A DNA stretch of 64,000 nucleotides from Pseudomonas sp. ok272. Lineage in GTDB: Bacteria; Pseudomonadota; Gammaproteobacteria; Pseudomonadales; Pseudomonadaceae. The position numbers and the translations under genes were made by a program. Within the stretch, counting starts at the first letter, position 1. Each line of letters begins with the position of its first letter. The stretch spans positions 61,984 through 125,983 of the forward strand of contig NZ_FOCB01000015.1 of the NCBI RefSeq assembly GCF_900109995.1. The letters run 5' to 3'. The notes beneath the pieces were generated by a model, which saw only the letters and a program-made list of their open reading frames with translations, searched no databases and had not been told where the DNA came from. This document shows, in pieces, positions 36,895-45,424 of this stretch.

Positions 36895-37110
36895 GGCTTG
36901 TTTCAGGTGCTTGGTGACCTATGGGTCGATCGAGTGAAACAGGGAAGCCGGTGAGGGTGCGTTCTTGGTTGAGCGCGCGACGATCCCGGCGCTGCCCCCG
37001 CAACGGTGAATGAGTAAACGCTGCGCTTTGAGCCACTGTGTCGAAGATCGACATGGGAAGGCGCGCAGCCGGGCCTGACGGCCGCTCATGAGTCCGGAGA
37101 CCGGCCTGAT
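36895..37110 (+). ncRNA. Cobalamin (adenosylcobalamin) riboswitch
   Basis: Conserved B12-aptamer blocks appear in order: GAAACAGGGAAGCCGGTG at about 36937, GCTGCCCCCGCAAC at about 36990, CCACTG at about 37033, GGGAAGG at about 37056 and AGTCCGGAGACCGGCCTG near 37091-37108. It precedes cobO and should repress the cluster when cobalamin is abundant. The remaining 95 bases to the cobO ATG are the expression platform; I cannot tell a terminator from ribosome-site masking. Confidence 0.93.
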
Positions 37111-37204
37111 CCATCCAGTGGCATCACGGTGGGCGATGCCAGGCTTCGTGCCGTCAATTCTTATGCCTGCCCGCCGTTATCCAGCCTCAACGGAGAGCTC
37201 CCCC

Positions 37205-37816
37205 ATGACTGATTCCCCTGATCGTGACGAACGCCATCTGGCGCGCATGCTGCGCAAAAAAGCCGTGATTGATGAGCGCATCGCCAACTCGCCCAACGAA
37301 TGTGGCCTGCTACTGGTGTTGACCGGCAACGGCAAAGGCAAGAGCAGTTCGGCGTTCGGCATGCTGGCACGTGCCATGGGCCACGGCATGCAGTGCGGCG
37401 TGGTCCAGTTCATCAAGGGCCGCAACAGCACGGGCGAGGAACTGTTCTTTCGGCGTTTCCCGGAGCAGGTGCGCTTCCATGTGATGGGCGAAGGGTTTAC
37501 CTGGGAAACCCAGGACCGTCAGCGCGATATCGCTGCCGCTGAAGCGGCTTGGCAGGTGTCCCGCGAACTGCTGCGTGACCCGGCGATAGGTCTGGTGGTG
37601 CTGGATGAGTTGAACATCGCCCTCAAGCACGGTTACTTGGATCTCGATCAGGTGCTCAGCGACTTGCAGGCTCGTCCGCCCATGCAGCACGTGGTGGTGA
37701 CGGGGCGCGGCGCCAAGCCGGAAATGATCGAGTTGGCCGACACCGTCACTGAAATGGGCGTGATCAAGCATGCGTTCCAGGCGGGGATCAAGGCGCAAAA
37801 AGGCGTCGAGCTGTGA
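37205..37816 (+). CDS. cobO: Cob(I)yrinic acid a,c-diamide adenosyltransferase
   Basis: CobO attaches the 5'-deoxyadenosyl group to the reduced corrinoid. The 203-residue protein has a P-loop LTGNGKGKSSSAFG (about residues 37-50), VVQFIKGRNSTGEE and the VLDELNIAL segment, all hallmarks of the CobA/CobO family. The ATG at 37205 lies 95 bases after the riboswitch. The stop overlaps the GTG start of cobB by four bases, so this is the first gene of a coupled operon. Confidence 0.95.
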   Translation: MTDSPDRDERHLARMLRKKAVIDERIANSPNECGLLLVLTGNGKGKSSSAFGMLARAMGHGMQCGVVQFIKGRNSTGEELFFRRFPEQVRFHVMGEGFTWETQDRQRDIAAAEAAWQVSRELLRDPAIGLVVLDELNIALKHGYLDLDQVLSDLQARPPMQHVVVTGRGAKPEMIELADTVTEMGVIKHAFQAGIKAQKGVEL

Positions 37817-39171
37817 GCCAACCTCGCTATTGCCCAGCGGTACTTATCGCCGCGCCGGCTTCCGGTCAGGGCAAGACCACCGTCACTGCCGCGTTGGCCC
37901 GATTGCATCGCAATCAGGGGCGCAAGGTGCGGGTGTTCAAGTGTGGCCCGGACTTTCTCGACCCGATGATTCTCGAGCGCGCCAGCGGTGCGCCGGTCTA
38001 TCAGTTGGACATGTGGATGGTCGGTGAGCAGGAAAGTCGACGGCTGCTGTGGGAAGCCGCCCTCGATGCCGACCTGATCCTGATCGAAGGCGTGATGGGG
38101 TTGTTCGACGGCACACCGTCGAGTGCCGACTTGGCGCGGCATTTTGGCGTGCCGGTGCTGGGGGTGATTGACGGTACCGCCATGGCCCAGACGTTCGGGG
38201 CACTGGCCCTGGGCTTGGCGCGCTACCAGCCGGACTTGCCGTTCGCTGGCGTGTTGGCCAACCGAGTCGGCACGGTACGCCATGCCCAACTACTTGAAGG
38301 CAGCCTCACCGAAGGCTTGCGCTGGTACGGCGCATTGTCCCGGGAAACCGGCATCGAGTTGCCGAGTCGGCACTTGGGCCTGGTGCAGGCCAGCGAGCTG
38401 AATGACTTGGATGTGCGCCTCGACGCCGCTGCAGACGCGTTGGCCAGCAGTTGCGAGGTCGCGCTGCCCCCGGCGGTCGAGTTCGCGGCGCCCGATGAGA
38501 TCGTGGTCGAACCGTTACTGGCCGGTGTGCGCATCGCCGTGGCCCGGGACGAGGCGTTTGCCTTTACCTATGGCGCGAGCCTGGATCTGTTGCGGGCGAT
38601 GGGGGCTGAGTTGCACTTCTTCTCACCGATCCATGACCGGCAACTGCCGGACGCGGACAGCCTCTATCTGCCGGGTGGTTACCCGGAGTTGCACCACGTT
38701 GTCCTGGCGCAAAACCGTCCCATGCTCGACGCCATCCGCGCCCACCATCGGGCGGACAAGCCATTGCTCGCCGAATGCGGCGGCATGTTGTATCTGCTCG
38801 ATGCCTTGACCGATGTCGACGGCACGCGCGCCGAGTTGGTCGGGCTGCTGGCCGGTGAAGCGATGATGCAAACCCGTCTGGCGGCCTTGGCCCTGCAAGC
38901 GGTGGAATTGCCCGAAGGCACCCTGCGCGGCCATACCTATCACCATTCCTTGACCAGTACCGAACTTGCGCCAATTGCCCGGGGCCAAAGCCCCAATGGC
39001 GGGCGCGGTGCCGAGGCGGTGTATCGCAAGGGGCGGATGACCGCCTCCTACGTGCACTTTTACTTCCCGTCCAATCCCGCGGCGATAGCGGCCCTGTTGG
39101 CACCGGATCGAGTGTCCTCAGGCAGCACCGGTTCATCAGTGGGAGCGAGCCTGCTCGCGAAGCGACCATGA
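37813..39171 (+). CDS. cobB: Cobyrinic acid a,c-diamide synthase, aerobic type
   Basis: CobB amidates the a and c carboxylates of hydrogenobyrinic/cobyrinic acid using glutamine and ATP. The 452-residue protein has the P-loop APASGQGKTTVTAAL (about residues 11-25) and a class-I glutamine amidotransferase domain with the nucleophile in AECGGMLYLLDAL (about 322-334). A late catalytic-type histidine lies in ASYVHFYFPSN. It starts at GTG within the cobO stop (GTGA). Its last 11 or so residues (SVGASLLAKRP) are encoded by a REP element, an unusual 3' extension; the catalytic part is intact. Confidence 0.93.
   Translation: MSQPRYCPAVLIAAPASGQGKTTVTAALARLHRNQGRKVRVFKCGPDFLDPMILERASGAPVYQLDMWMVGEQESRRLLWEAALDADLILIEGVMGLFDGTPSSADLARHFGVPVLGVIDGTAMAQTFGALALGLARYQPDLPFAGVLANRVGTVRHAQLLEGSLTEGLRWYGALSRETGIELPSRHLGLVQASELNDLDVRLDAAADALASSCEVALPPAVEFAAPDEIVVEPLLAGVRIAVARDEAFAFTYGASLDLLRAMGAELHFFSPIHDRQLPDADSLYLPGGYPELHHVVLAQNRPMLDAIRAHHRADKPLLAECGGMLYLLDALTDVDGTRAELVGLLAGEAMMQTRLAALALQAVELPEGTLRGHTYHHSLTSTELAPIARGQSPNGGRGAEAVYRKGRMTASYVHFYFPSNPAAIAALLAPDRVSSGSTGSSVGASLLAKRP
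39139..39162 (+). repeat. Single REP element inside the 3' end of cobB
   Basis: GTGGGAGCGAGCCTGCTCGC plus GAAG, the same unit as at 7657-7680 and 43216-43239. It is translated as the end of CobB and stops six bases before the bluB ATG. Confidence 0.9.
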
Positions 39172-39818
39172 CCGACAACGCATTTTCCGAGTCAGAACGG
39201 GCGGCGGTCTATCGAGCGATAGCCGAGCGTCGCGACATGCGCCACTTCAGTGGTGGCACGGTGGCGCCCGCGTTGCTGCGACGACTGCTGCAGGCTGCAC
39301 ACCAGGCGCCGAGTGTCGGCCTGATGCAGCCTTGGCGCTTCATTCGCATCAGTGACCCGGCCCTGCGCGGGCAGATCCAGCAGTTGGTGGAGCAAGAGCG
39401 GGTGCGCACCGCCGAAGCGTTGGGCGAGCGCACCGATGAGTTCATGAAGCTCAAGGTCGAAGGGATCAGCGAATGTGCCGAGGTGCTGGTTGCCGCCTTG
39501 ATGGATGATCGCGAGCGGCACATCTTTGGCCGTCGCACCTTGCCGGAAATGGACATGGCCTCGTTGTCCTGTGCGATCCAGAATCTGTGGCTGGCGTCCC
39601 GTGCCGAAGGTCTGGGCATGGGCTGGGTCTCGCTGTTCGAACCGCAGGCGCTGGCCGAGCTGCTGAAGCTGCCGGCCGGTGCCAAACCCTTGGCGGTGTT
39701 GTGCCTGGGGCCTGTGCAGGCGTTCTATCCGGCGCCGATGCTGGTGCTGGAAGGCTGGGCGCAAGAGCGTCCACTGGATGAACTGTTGTATGAGAATTTT
39801 TGGGGAGTGAATCAATGA
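39168..39818 (+). CDS. bluB: 5,6-dimethylbenzimidazole synthase BluB
   Basis: BluB cleaves FMNH2 with oxygen to give the lower ligand 5,6-dimethylbenzimidazole. The 216-residue protein has the nitroreductase-like fold: RRDMRHFSGGTV-type start (about residues 17-26), APSVGLMQPWRF and GMGWVSLFEPQAL. The presence of bluB indicates an aerobic route to complete B12. It overlaps cobB and cobD by four bases on each side. No Shine-Dalgarno is evident, so expression probably depends on translational coupling. Confidence 0.92.
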   Translation: MTDNAFSESERAAVYRAIAERRDMRHFSGGTVAPALLRRLLQAAHQAPSVGLMQPWRFIRISDPALRGQIQQLVEQERVRTAEALGERTDEFMKLKVEGISECAEVLVAALMDDRERHIFGRRTLPEMDMASLSCAIQNLWLASRAEGLGMGWVSLFEPQALAELLKLPAGAKPLAVLCLGPVQAFYPAPMLVLEGWAQERPLDELLYENFWGVNQ

Positions 39819-40723
39819 GTGTGGCCTTGCTGAGCGTCGCCGGAGTTGCGCTGGATGCGCTGCTGGGAGAGCCCAAGCGCTGGCATCCGTTGGTGGCGTT
39901 CGGGCGGTTTGCCGAGCGCATCGAGCAACGGTTCAACTCCGCGGGGCGAGGCTGGCGCAGTCACGGTGTCACCGCCTGGGTGATTACGGTGGTGCCGCTG
40001 GTCCTGTTGGCCACGGCGTTGTCCTGGGCACCCTATGTCGGCTGGATCGTCGAGATCCTCGCGCTCTACTGCGCCCTGGGGATGCGCAGCCTGGGCGAGC
40101 ATGTCGCGCCGGTGGCCCAGGCGCTGCGCAGCGGTGACCTGGAGGAGGCGCGCACGCGGGTTGGCTATCTGGTCAGTCGGCAGACCAGCGAGCTGGACGC
40201 TACCGAGGTCGCCCGGGCGGCGACCGAGTCGGTGCTGGAGAACGGCAGTGATGCGGTGTTTGCCGCGTTGTTCTGGTTTGTCGTGGCCGGTGTGCCGGGC
40301 GTGGTGCTCTATCGCCTGAGCAACACGCTGGATGCGATGTGGGGTTACCGCAATGAGCGCTTCGAGCGCTTTGGCTGGGCCGCGGCAAAAATCGATGACC
40401 TCCTCAACTACTTTCCTGCGCGCCTGGTGGCCTTGACCTACGCGCTGTTGGGCAAGACGCGCCTGGCACTCAAATGCTGGCGCACCCAGGGCCGGACGTG
40501 GGACAGCCCCAATGCCGGGCCCGTGATGGCTGCCGGCGCCGGCGCCCTGGGTGTCGAGCTGGGCGGAGCGGCGATCTATCACGGCGAACTGCACCAGCGT
40601 CCACCCTTGGGCGAAGGTGCGCCGGCCGATGCCGACGCCATCGACCGTGGCTGGCAACTGGTGCAGCGCGGGGTCTGGTTGTGGCTGCTGGTCTTGTGCG
40701 TGGGAGCCGAGTTTTATGCTTGA
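39815..40723 (+). CDS. cobD: Adenosylcobinamide-phosphate synthase CobD (CbiB)
   Basis: CobD attaches the aminopropanol (phosphate) arm to adenosylcobyric acid. The 302-residue integral membrane protein starts MSVALLSVAGVALDALLGEPKRWHPL, the usual CbiB N-terminus. It has about five hydrophobic segments (near 8-20, 53-90, 150-172 and the last 20 residues) plus the LDATEVARAATESVLENGSDAV signature. The upstream extension of the frame is not used because MSVALL overlaps the bluB stop. It overlaps cobC by eight bases. Confidence 0.93.
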   Translation: MSVALLSVAGVALDALLGEPKRWHPLVAFGRFAERIEQRFNSAGRGWRSHGVTAWVITVVPLVLLATALSWAPYVGWIVEILALYCALGMRSLGEHVAPVAQALRSGDLEEARTRVGYLVSRQTSELDATEVARAATESVLENGSDAVFAALFWFVVAGVPGVVLYRLSNTLDAMWGYRNERFERFGWAAAKIDDLLNYFPARLVALTYALLGKTRLALKCWRTQGRTWDSPNAGPVMAAGAGALGVELGGAAIYHGELHQRPPLGEGAPADADAIDRGWQLVQRGVWLWLLVLCVGAEFYA

Positions 40724-41708
40724 ACACGGTGGCCGCCTGCGCCAGGCGGCCTTGCGCTATGGCATTGCCGAAGCCGATTGGCTTGACCTGTCCAGTGGGC
40801 TGGCGCCGTGGCCGTGGCCGGTCCCGCCGATCCCGTTGCGGGCCTGGGCACGCCTGCCGGAAACCGATGACGGCCTGGAGCAGGCCGCGTGCGAATACTA
40901 CGGTGCTGCCCACGTGTTGCCGGTGGCCGGCTCGCAAATGGCCATCCAGTTGTTGCCGCGCCTGCGCCGTGCCGGCAAGGTCGGTGTGCTTTCCCCGTGT
41001 TATGCCGAGCACGCCGAAGCCTGGCGTCGCGGTGGCTACATCGTGCGCGAAGTGCTGGAGCAGGAAGTCGATTTCTTTATCGATTCCCTGGATGTGCTGG
41101 TGGTGGTCAACCCCAATAACCCCACGGGACTGAGCCTGGCCCCCGAGCGCCTGCTCGACTGGCACACGCGATTGGCCCAGCGCGGTGGCTGGCTGGTGGT
41201 CGATGAAGCCTTCATGGACAACACCCCGCACCTGAGCCTGGCGGCCCACGCCAATCGCGTCGGATTGATTGTGTTGCGTTCGTTCGGCAAGTTCTTTGGC
41301 TTGGCCGGGGTACGGCTGGGTTTTGTGCTGGCCGAGCGCAAGTTGCTCAAGTTGCTCGCCGAGCAGGTTGGGCCCTGGAGTGTCAGCGGACCGACACGAA
41401 TCCTCGGCCAGGTTTGCCTGCGCGATACCGAGGGCCATGCTCGCCAGCGTCTGCGCAGCGAGGAAGCCAGCCTGCGCCTGGCGCACACCCTGGCGCGTCA
41501 TGGCTTCAAGCCGCAGGGTGGTTGCGCGCTGTTTCAATGGCTGATCACCGAGCGTGCCGAGCACCTGTACGAATTCATGGCGCAGCAGGGCATTTTATTG
41601 CGCCTGTTCAGCCACAACAGCAGCCTGCGCTTTGGCTTGCCGACCGATGATGTCGATTGGTTGCGCCTGGAGCGCGCGTTCCAAGACTATGCCAAGGAAA
41701 CGCCATGA
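40716..41708 (+). CDS. cobC: Threonine-phosphate decarboxylase-like PLP enzyme CobC
   Basis: This PLP enzyme supplies the (R)-1-amino-2-propanol phosphate arm by decarboxylating threonine phosphate. The 330-residue fold-type-I protein has VVVNPNNPTGLSL, DEAFMD and the PLP lysine in RSFGKFFGLAGVRLGF (about residue 194). It belongs to the CobC/CobD(Salmonella) subset of class-II aminotransferases. It starts inside cobD and ends inside cobQ, so it is coupled on both sides. In P. denitrificans nomenclature this is cobC, distinct from the phosphatase downstream. Confidence 0.9.
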   Translation: MLEHGGRLRQAALRYGIAEADWLDLSSGLAPWPWPVPPIPLRAWARLPETDDGLEQAACEYYGAAHVLPVAGSQMAIQLLPRLRRAGKVGVLSPCYAEHAEAWRRGGYIVREVLEQEVDFFIDSLDVLVVVNPNNPTGLSLAPERLLDWHTRLAQRGGWLVVDEAFMDNTPHLSLAAHANRVGLIVLRSFGKFFGLAGVRLGFVLAERKLLKLLAEQVGPWSVSGPTRILGQVCLRDTEGHARQRLRSEEASLRLAHTLARHGFKPQGGCALFQWLITERAEHLYEFMAQQGILLRLFSHNSSLRFGLPTDDVDWLRLERAFQDYAKETP

Positions 41709-43156
41709 CCACGTTGATGGTGCAAGGCACCACCTCCGATGCCGGTAAAAGTACCCTGGTCACGGCGCTGTGCCGTTGGCTGACTCGCCAGGGCGTCCGC
41801 GTGGTGCCGTTCAAACCACAGAACATGGCGCTCAACAGCGCGGTGACCGCTGACGGCGGCGAGATCGGCCGTGCCCAGGCCGTACAGGCCCAGGCCGCCA
41901 ACCTGGAACCGCACACCGACATGAACCCGGTGTTGCTCAAGCCCAACAGCGACACGGGCGCCCAAGTGATCATTCACGGGCGCGCCGTGACCAGCATGAA
42001 CGCGGTGGCGTATCACGACTATAAAGCCATCGCCATGCAGGCGGTGCTGGCCTCTCACCAACGGCTGAGCGCGGCCTATCCGGTGGTGATGGTCGAAGGT
42101 GCCGGCTCTCCGGCCGAGATCAACTTGCGTGCCGGCGATATCGCCAACATGGGCTTTGCCGAGGCGGTGGATTGCCCGGTGGTGCTGATCGCCGACATCA
42201 ATCGCGGCGGTGTGTTTGCCCATCTGGTGGGCACCCTGGAACTGCTGTCCGCCAGCGAGCAGGCGCGGGTCAAGGGCTTCATCATCAATCGCTTTCGCGG
42301 CGACATTGCCTTGCTGCAACCGGGCCTGGACTGGCTGGAAGCGCGCACCGGCAAGCCGGTGATCGGCGTGCTGCCCTATGTCATGGACTTGCACCTGGAA
42401 GCCGAGGATGGCATCGATCAGCGCCAGACCGACAAGGCCGACCAGGTGCTCAAGGTGGTGGTGCCGGTGTTGCCGCGGATCAGCAACCACACCGATTTTG
42501 ACCCGCTGCGCCTGCATCCCCAGGTCGACTTGCAGTTCATCGGCCCAGGCCAGCCGATTCCTCCCGCCGACCTGATGATCCTGCCGGGCTCCAAAAGTGT
42601 GCGCAGTGACTTGCTCTACCTGCGTGCCAATGGCTGGGACAACGCCATCGCCCGGCATCTGCGCTATGGCGGCAAGGTGCTGGGGATCTGCGGTGGCCTG
42701 CAAATGCTCGGCGAGCACCTGCACGATCCATTGGGGCTGGAAGGTGCGGCCGGCTCCAGTGCCGGGCTGGGGCTGCTGGCGTTTGAAACCGTGCTCGAAG
42801 CCGAGAAGCAACTGCGCAACGTGAGGGGCCGCCTGACGCTGGAAGACGCCGAGGTCAGTGGCTATGAGATTCACGCCGGTGTTACCCACGGCGTGGCCCT
42901 TGAGCGGGCCGCGGTGAGGCTGGACGACGGACGCAGCGACGGCGCGCAGAGTGCCGACGGCCAGGTGCTGGGCACCTATCTGCATGGCCTGTTCGAGTCG
43001 CCGGCGGCATGCAGCGCATTGTTGCGTTGGGCCGGCTTGCAGGACGTGCAGGAGGTGGATTACCACGCCTTGCGCGGGCGCGATATCGAACGGTTGGCGG
43101 ACCTGGTGGAGAAGCATCTGGATACCCGGTTGTTGGGTGAACTCTGTGGGATTTGA
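41705..43156 (+). CDS. cobQ: Cobyric acid synthase
   Basis: CobQ amidates the b, d, e and g side chains of adenosylcobyrinic acid diamide. The 483-residue protein has the P-loop GTTSDAGKSTLVTAL (about residues 7-21), PQNMALNSAVT and VEGAGSPAEINL. The glutamine amidotransferase has its Cys in GICGGLQMLG (about 333-341). The late histidine lies in YLHGLFESPAA. It overlaps the cobC stop by four bases; after it the coupling breaks at a REP pair of about 65 bases. Confidence 0.95.
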   Translation: MTTLMVQGTTSDAGKSTLVTALCRWLTRQGVRVVPFKPQNMALNSAVTADGGEIGRAQAVQAQAANLEPHTDMNPVLLKPNSDTGAQVIIHGRAVTSMNAVAYHDYKAIAMQAVLASHQRLSAAYPVVMVEGAGSPAEINLRAGDIANMGFAEAVDCPVVLIADINRGGVFAHLVGTLELLSASEQARVKGFIINRFRGDIALLQPGLDWLEARTGKPVIGVLPYVMDLHLEAEDGIDQRQTDKADQVLKVVVPVLPRISNHTDFDPLRLHPQVDLQFIGPGQPIPPADLMILPGSKSVRSDLLYLRANGWDNAIARHLRYGGKVLGICGGLQMLGEHLHDPLGLEGAAGSSAGLGLLAFETVLEAEKQLRNVRGRLTLEDAEVSGYEIHAGVTHGVALERAAVRLDDGRSDGAQSADGQVLGTYLHGLFESPAACSALLRWAGLQDVQEVDYHALRGRDIERLADLVEKHLDTRLLGELCGI

Positions 43157-43175
43157 GGTGTTTTTGATGACCCTT

Positions 43176-43239
43176 GCGCGAGCAGGCTCGTTCCCACACT
43201 GGAATGCGCTCAAGGGTGGGAGCGAGCCTGCTCGCGAAG
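43176..43239. repeat. Inverted REP pair (REPIN) between cobQ and cobU
   Basis: GCGCGAGCAGGCTCGTTCCC at 43176 and GTGGGAGCGAGCCTGCTCGC at 43216, in opposite orientation with about 17 spacer bases. They split the otherwise continuous cluster without a T run, so readthrough is plausible. Confidence 0.9.
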
Positions 43240-43276
43240 ACATCTGCCGCCGCACCATCAATTTGAAGGTACGACC

Positions 43277-43798
43277 ATGCTCCAGTTAATCCTCGGCGGT
43301 GCCCGCTCCGGCAAAAGCCGCCTGGCCGAAAAACTCGCCACCGACAGTGGCCTGGCGGTGACCTATATCGCCACCAGCCAACCGCTGGACGGTGAGATGA
43401 ATGCCCGCGTGGCCCATCATCGCGAGCGTCGCCCGGTTGAATGGGCGCTGATCGAGGAGCCTGTCGAGCTGGCGCGGGTCCTGCGCGATACCGCGAGCGC
43501 CGAACGCTGCCTGCTGGTGGATTGCCTGACCCTGTGGCTGACCAACCTGCTGATGCTCGATCACCCTGAGCGCCTGGCCCTTGAGCGCGAAGCGTTGCTT
43601 GAGTGCCTGGCTGCGCTGCCGGGTGAGATTATTTTCGTCAGCAATGAAACCGGAATGGGGGTCGTGCCGCTGGGCGAATTGACCCGCCGCTACGTCGATG
43701 AAGCCGGTTGGTTGCATCAAGCCCTGGCTGAGCGCTGTCAGCGTGTCGTCCTGACCGTCGCCGGCCTGCCCCTGACTTTGAAAGGTATTGCGTTATGA
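43277..43798 (+). CDS. cobU: Adenosylcobinamide kinase/guanylyltransferase CobU (CobP)
   Basis: This bifunctional enzyme phosphorylates adenosylcobinamide and then guanylylates it. The 173-residue protein has the P-loop LGGARSGKSRLAEKL (about residues 5-19) and the guanylyl-accepting histidine region HHRERRPVEW (about 47-56). The conserved VDCLTLWLTNL and VSNETGMGVVP stretches are present. It overlaps cobT by four bases. Confidence 0.94.
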   Translation: MLQLILGGARSGKSRLAEKLATDSGLAVTYIATSQPLDGEMNARVAHHRERRPVEWALIEEPVELARVLRDTASAERCLLVDCLTLWLTNLLMLDHPERLALEREALLECLAALPGEIIFVSNETGMGVVPLGELTRRYVDEAGWLHQALAERCQRVVLTVAGLPLTLKGIAL

Positions 43799-44850
43799 CT
43801 GAATGCTGGTGGCTGACCCCGTGCCAACCGATCAACACCGACGTTCGCGATCAAGCGCTCGCCCGGCAGCAGCAACTGACCAAGCCGGCCGGTTCCCTTG
43901 GCCAACTGGAGTCGCTGGCGGTGCAACTGGCCGGGTTGCAGGGCCGGGTCAAACCGAGCCTGGAGCAGCCGTGGATCGCCATTTTTGCCGGTGACCACGG
44001 GGTGGTCGCCGAAGGGGTCTCGGCGTTCCCGCAGGCCGTCACCGGGCAGATGCTGCACAACTTCGTCAACGGCGGGGCGGCCATCAGTGTGTTGGCGCGC
44101 CAGCTACACGCGCACCTGGAAGTCGTCGACCTGGGCACAGTGACGCCATCCTTGAGCTTGCCGGGCGTACGTCACCTGCATCTGGGCGCGGGCACCGCGA
44201 ACTTCGTCCAGGGTCCGGCGATGACCCCGGCCCAGGGCGTACTCGCCTTGCAGGCCGGACGCGACAGTGTGAGCCGGGCGATTGCCCAGGGCGCCGATGT
44301 ATTTATCGGCGGCGAAATGGGCATCGGCAACACCACGGCCGCCAGTGCGTTGGCCTGCAGCCTGCTCGATTGCCCGGTCACGCAGATGACCGGGCCCGGG
44401 ACCGGCCTGGACGTCGCCGGTGTCAGCCATAAGGCCCAGGTTATCGAGCGCGCCCTGGCCCTGCATGCGGCGCAGCGCGGCGACGTATTGCAGACCTTGT
44501 TCAACCTCGGCGGGTTCGAAATCGCTGCGCTGGTCGGCGCTTATCTGGCATGCGCCCAGGAAGGCGTCGCGGTGCTGGTGGATGGGTTTATTTGCAGCGT
44601 TGCGGCATTGGTTGCGGTGCGCCTGAATCCGGGGTGCCGCGACTGGCTGTTGTTTGGGCATCGGGGCGCGGAGCCGGGTCATCGTCATGTGTTGCAAGTC
44701 CTGGGCGCGCAACCGATGCTCGACCTTGGCCTGCGCCTGGGCGAGGGCAGCGGAGCGGCGCTGGCGGTGCCGTTGCTACGCCTGGCGTGTGACCTGCACG
44801 GGCAAATGGCGACCTTTGCCGAGGCGGCGGTTGCCGACCGCCCGGCATGA
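43795..44850 (+). CDS. cobT: Nicotinate-nucleotide:dimethylbenzimidazole phosphoribosyltransferase
   Basis: CobT activates dimethylbenzimidazole to alpha-ribazole phosphate. The 351-residue protein has the AGDHGVVAEGVSAFP motif (about 67-81). The catalytic Glu region is present as GGEMGIGNTTAASA, with a second Glu toward the C-terminus. This is the CobU of the P. denitrificans scheme. It overlaps both cobU and the phosphatase gene by four bases. Confidence 0.95.
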   Translation: MTECWWLTPCQPINTDVRDQALARQQQLTKPAGSLGQLESLAVQLAGLQGRVKPSLEQPWIAIFAGDHGVVAEGVSAFPQAVTGQMLHNFVNGGAAISVLARQLHAHLEVVDLGTVTPSLSLPGVRHLHLGAGTANFVQGPAMTPAQGVLALQAGRDSVSRAIAQGADVFIGGEMGIGNTTAASALACSLLDCPVTQMTGPGTGLDVAGVSHKAQVIERALALHAAQRGDVLQTLFNLGGFEIAALVGAYLACAQEGVAVLVDGFICSVAALVAVRLNPGCRDWLLFGHRGAEPGHRHVLQVLGAQPMLDLGLRLGEGSGAALAVPLLRLACDLHGQMATFAEAAVADRPA

Positions 44851-45422
44851 CCCTGCACCTGGACGTGCTGCGCCATGGTGAAACCGAACTCGGCGGTGGC
44901 CTGCGTGGCAGCCTCGATGATGCACTCACGGCCAAAGGCTGGGAGCAGATGCGGGCGGCGGTGATGGATCGGGGTCCATGGGATTGCCTGGTCAGTTCGC
45001 CGCTGCAACGCTGCGCACGGTTTGCCGAAGCGTTGGGCGCGCACTTGCAACTGCCGGTCACGCTGGACCCAGACCTGCAGGAGCTGCACTTCGGCCTCTG
45101 GGAAGGGCGCAGCGCGGCGGCCCTGATGGAAACCGATGCCGATGCGTTGGGGCGCTTCTGGGCCGACCCTTATGCGTTTACGCCACCGCAAGGTGAGCCG
45201 GTAACGGCGTTCAGCACGCGGGTGCTGGCGGGCGTCGAGCGTATGCGCCAGGCCTATGCCGGGCAGCGCGTGTTGCTGGTCAGTCACGGCGGGGTCATGC
45301 GCTTGCTGCTCGCGCGGGCACGGGGCTTGCCGCGTGAGCAGTTGCTGAATGTTGAAGTCGGTCATGGCGCGCTGTTTTCGCTGCGTGTCGAAGCCGATGC
45401 GCGGCTGACTGAAGAGGGCTGA
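44847..45422 (+). CDS. cobC: Alpha-ribazole phosphatase-like histidine phosphatase
   Basis: A 191-residue histidine phosphatase with the catalytic motif LRHGETELGGGLRG (His about residue 10). A second His lies in LLVSHGGVMRLLLAR. Alpha-ribazole phosphatase (CobC of the Salmonella scheme) removes the 5'-phosphate after CobT or CobS, and the position between cobT and cobS supports this. The gene name duplicates the PLP enzyme upstream because of two nomenclatures. It begins four bases before the cobT stop and ends two bases before the cobS start. Confidence 0.87.
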   Translation: MTLHLDVLRHGETELGGGLRGSLDDALTAKGWEQMRAAVMDRGPWDCLVSSPLQRCARFAEALGAHLQLPVTLDPDLQELHFGLWEGRSAAALMETDADALGRFWADPYAFTPPQGEPVTAFSTRVLAGVERMRQAYAGQRVLLVSHGGVMRLLLARARGLPREQLLNVEVGHGALFSLRVEADARLTEEG

Positions 45423-45424
45423 GG

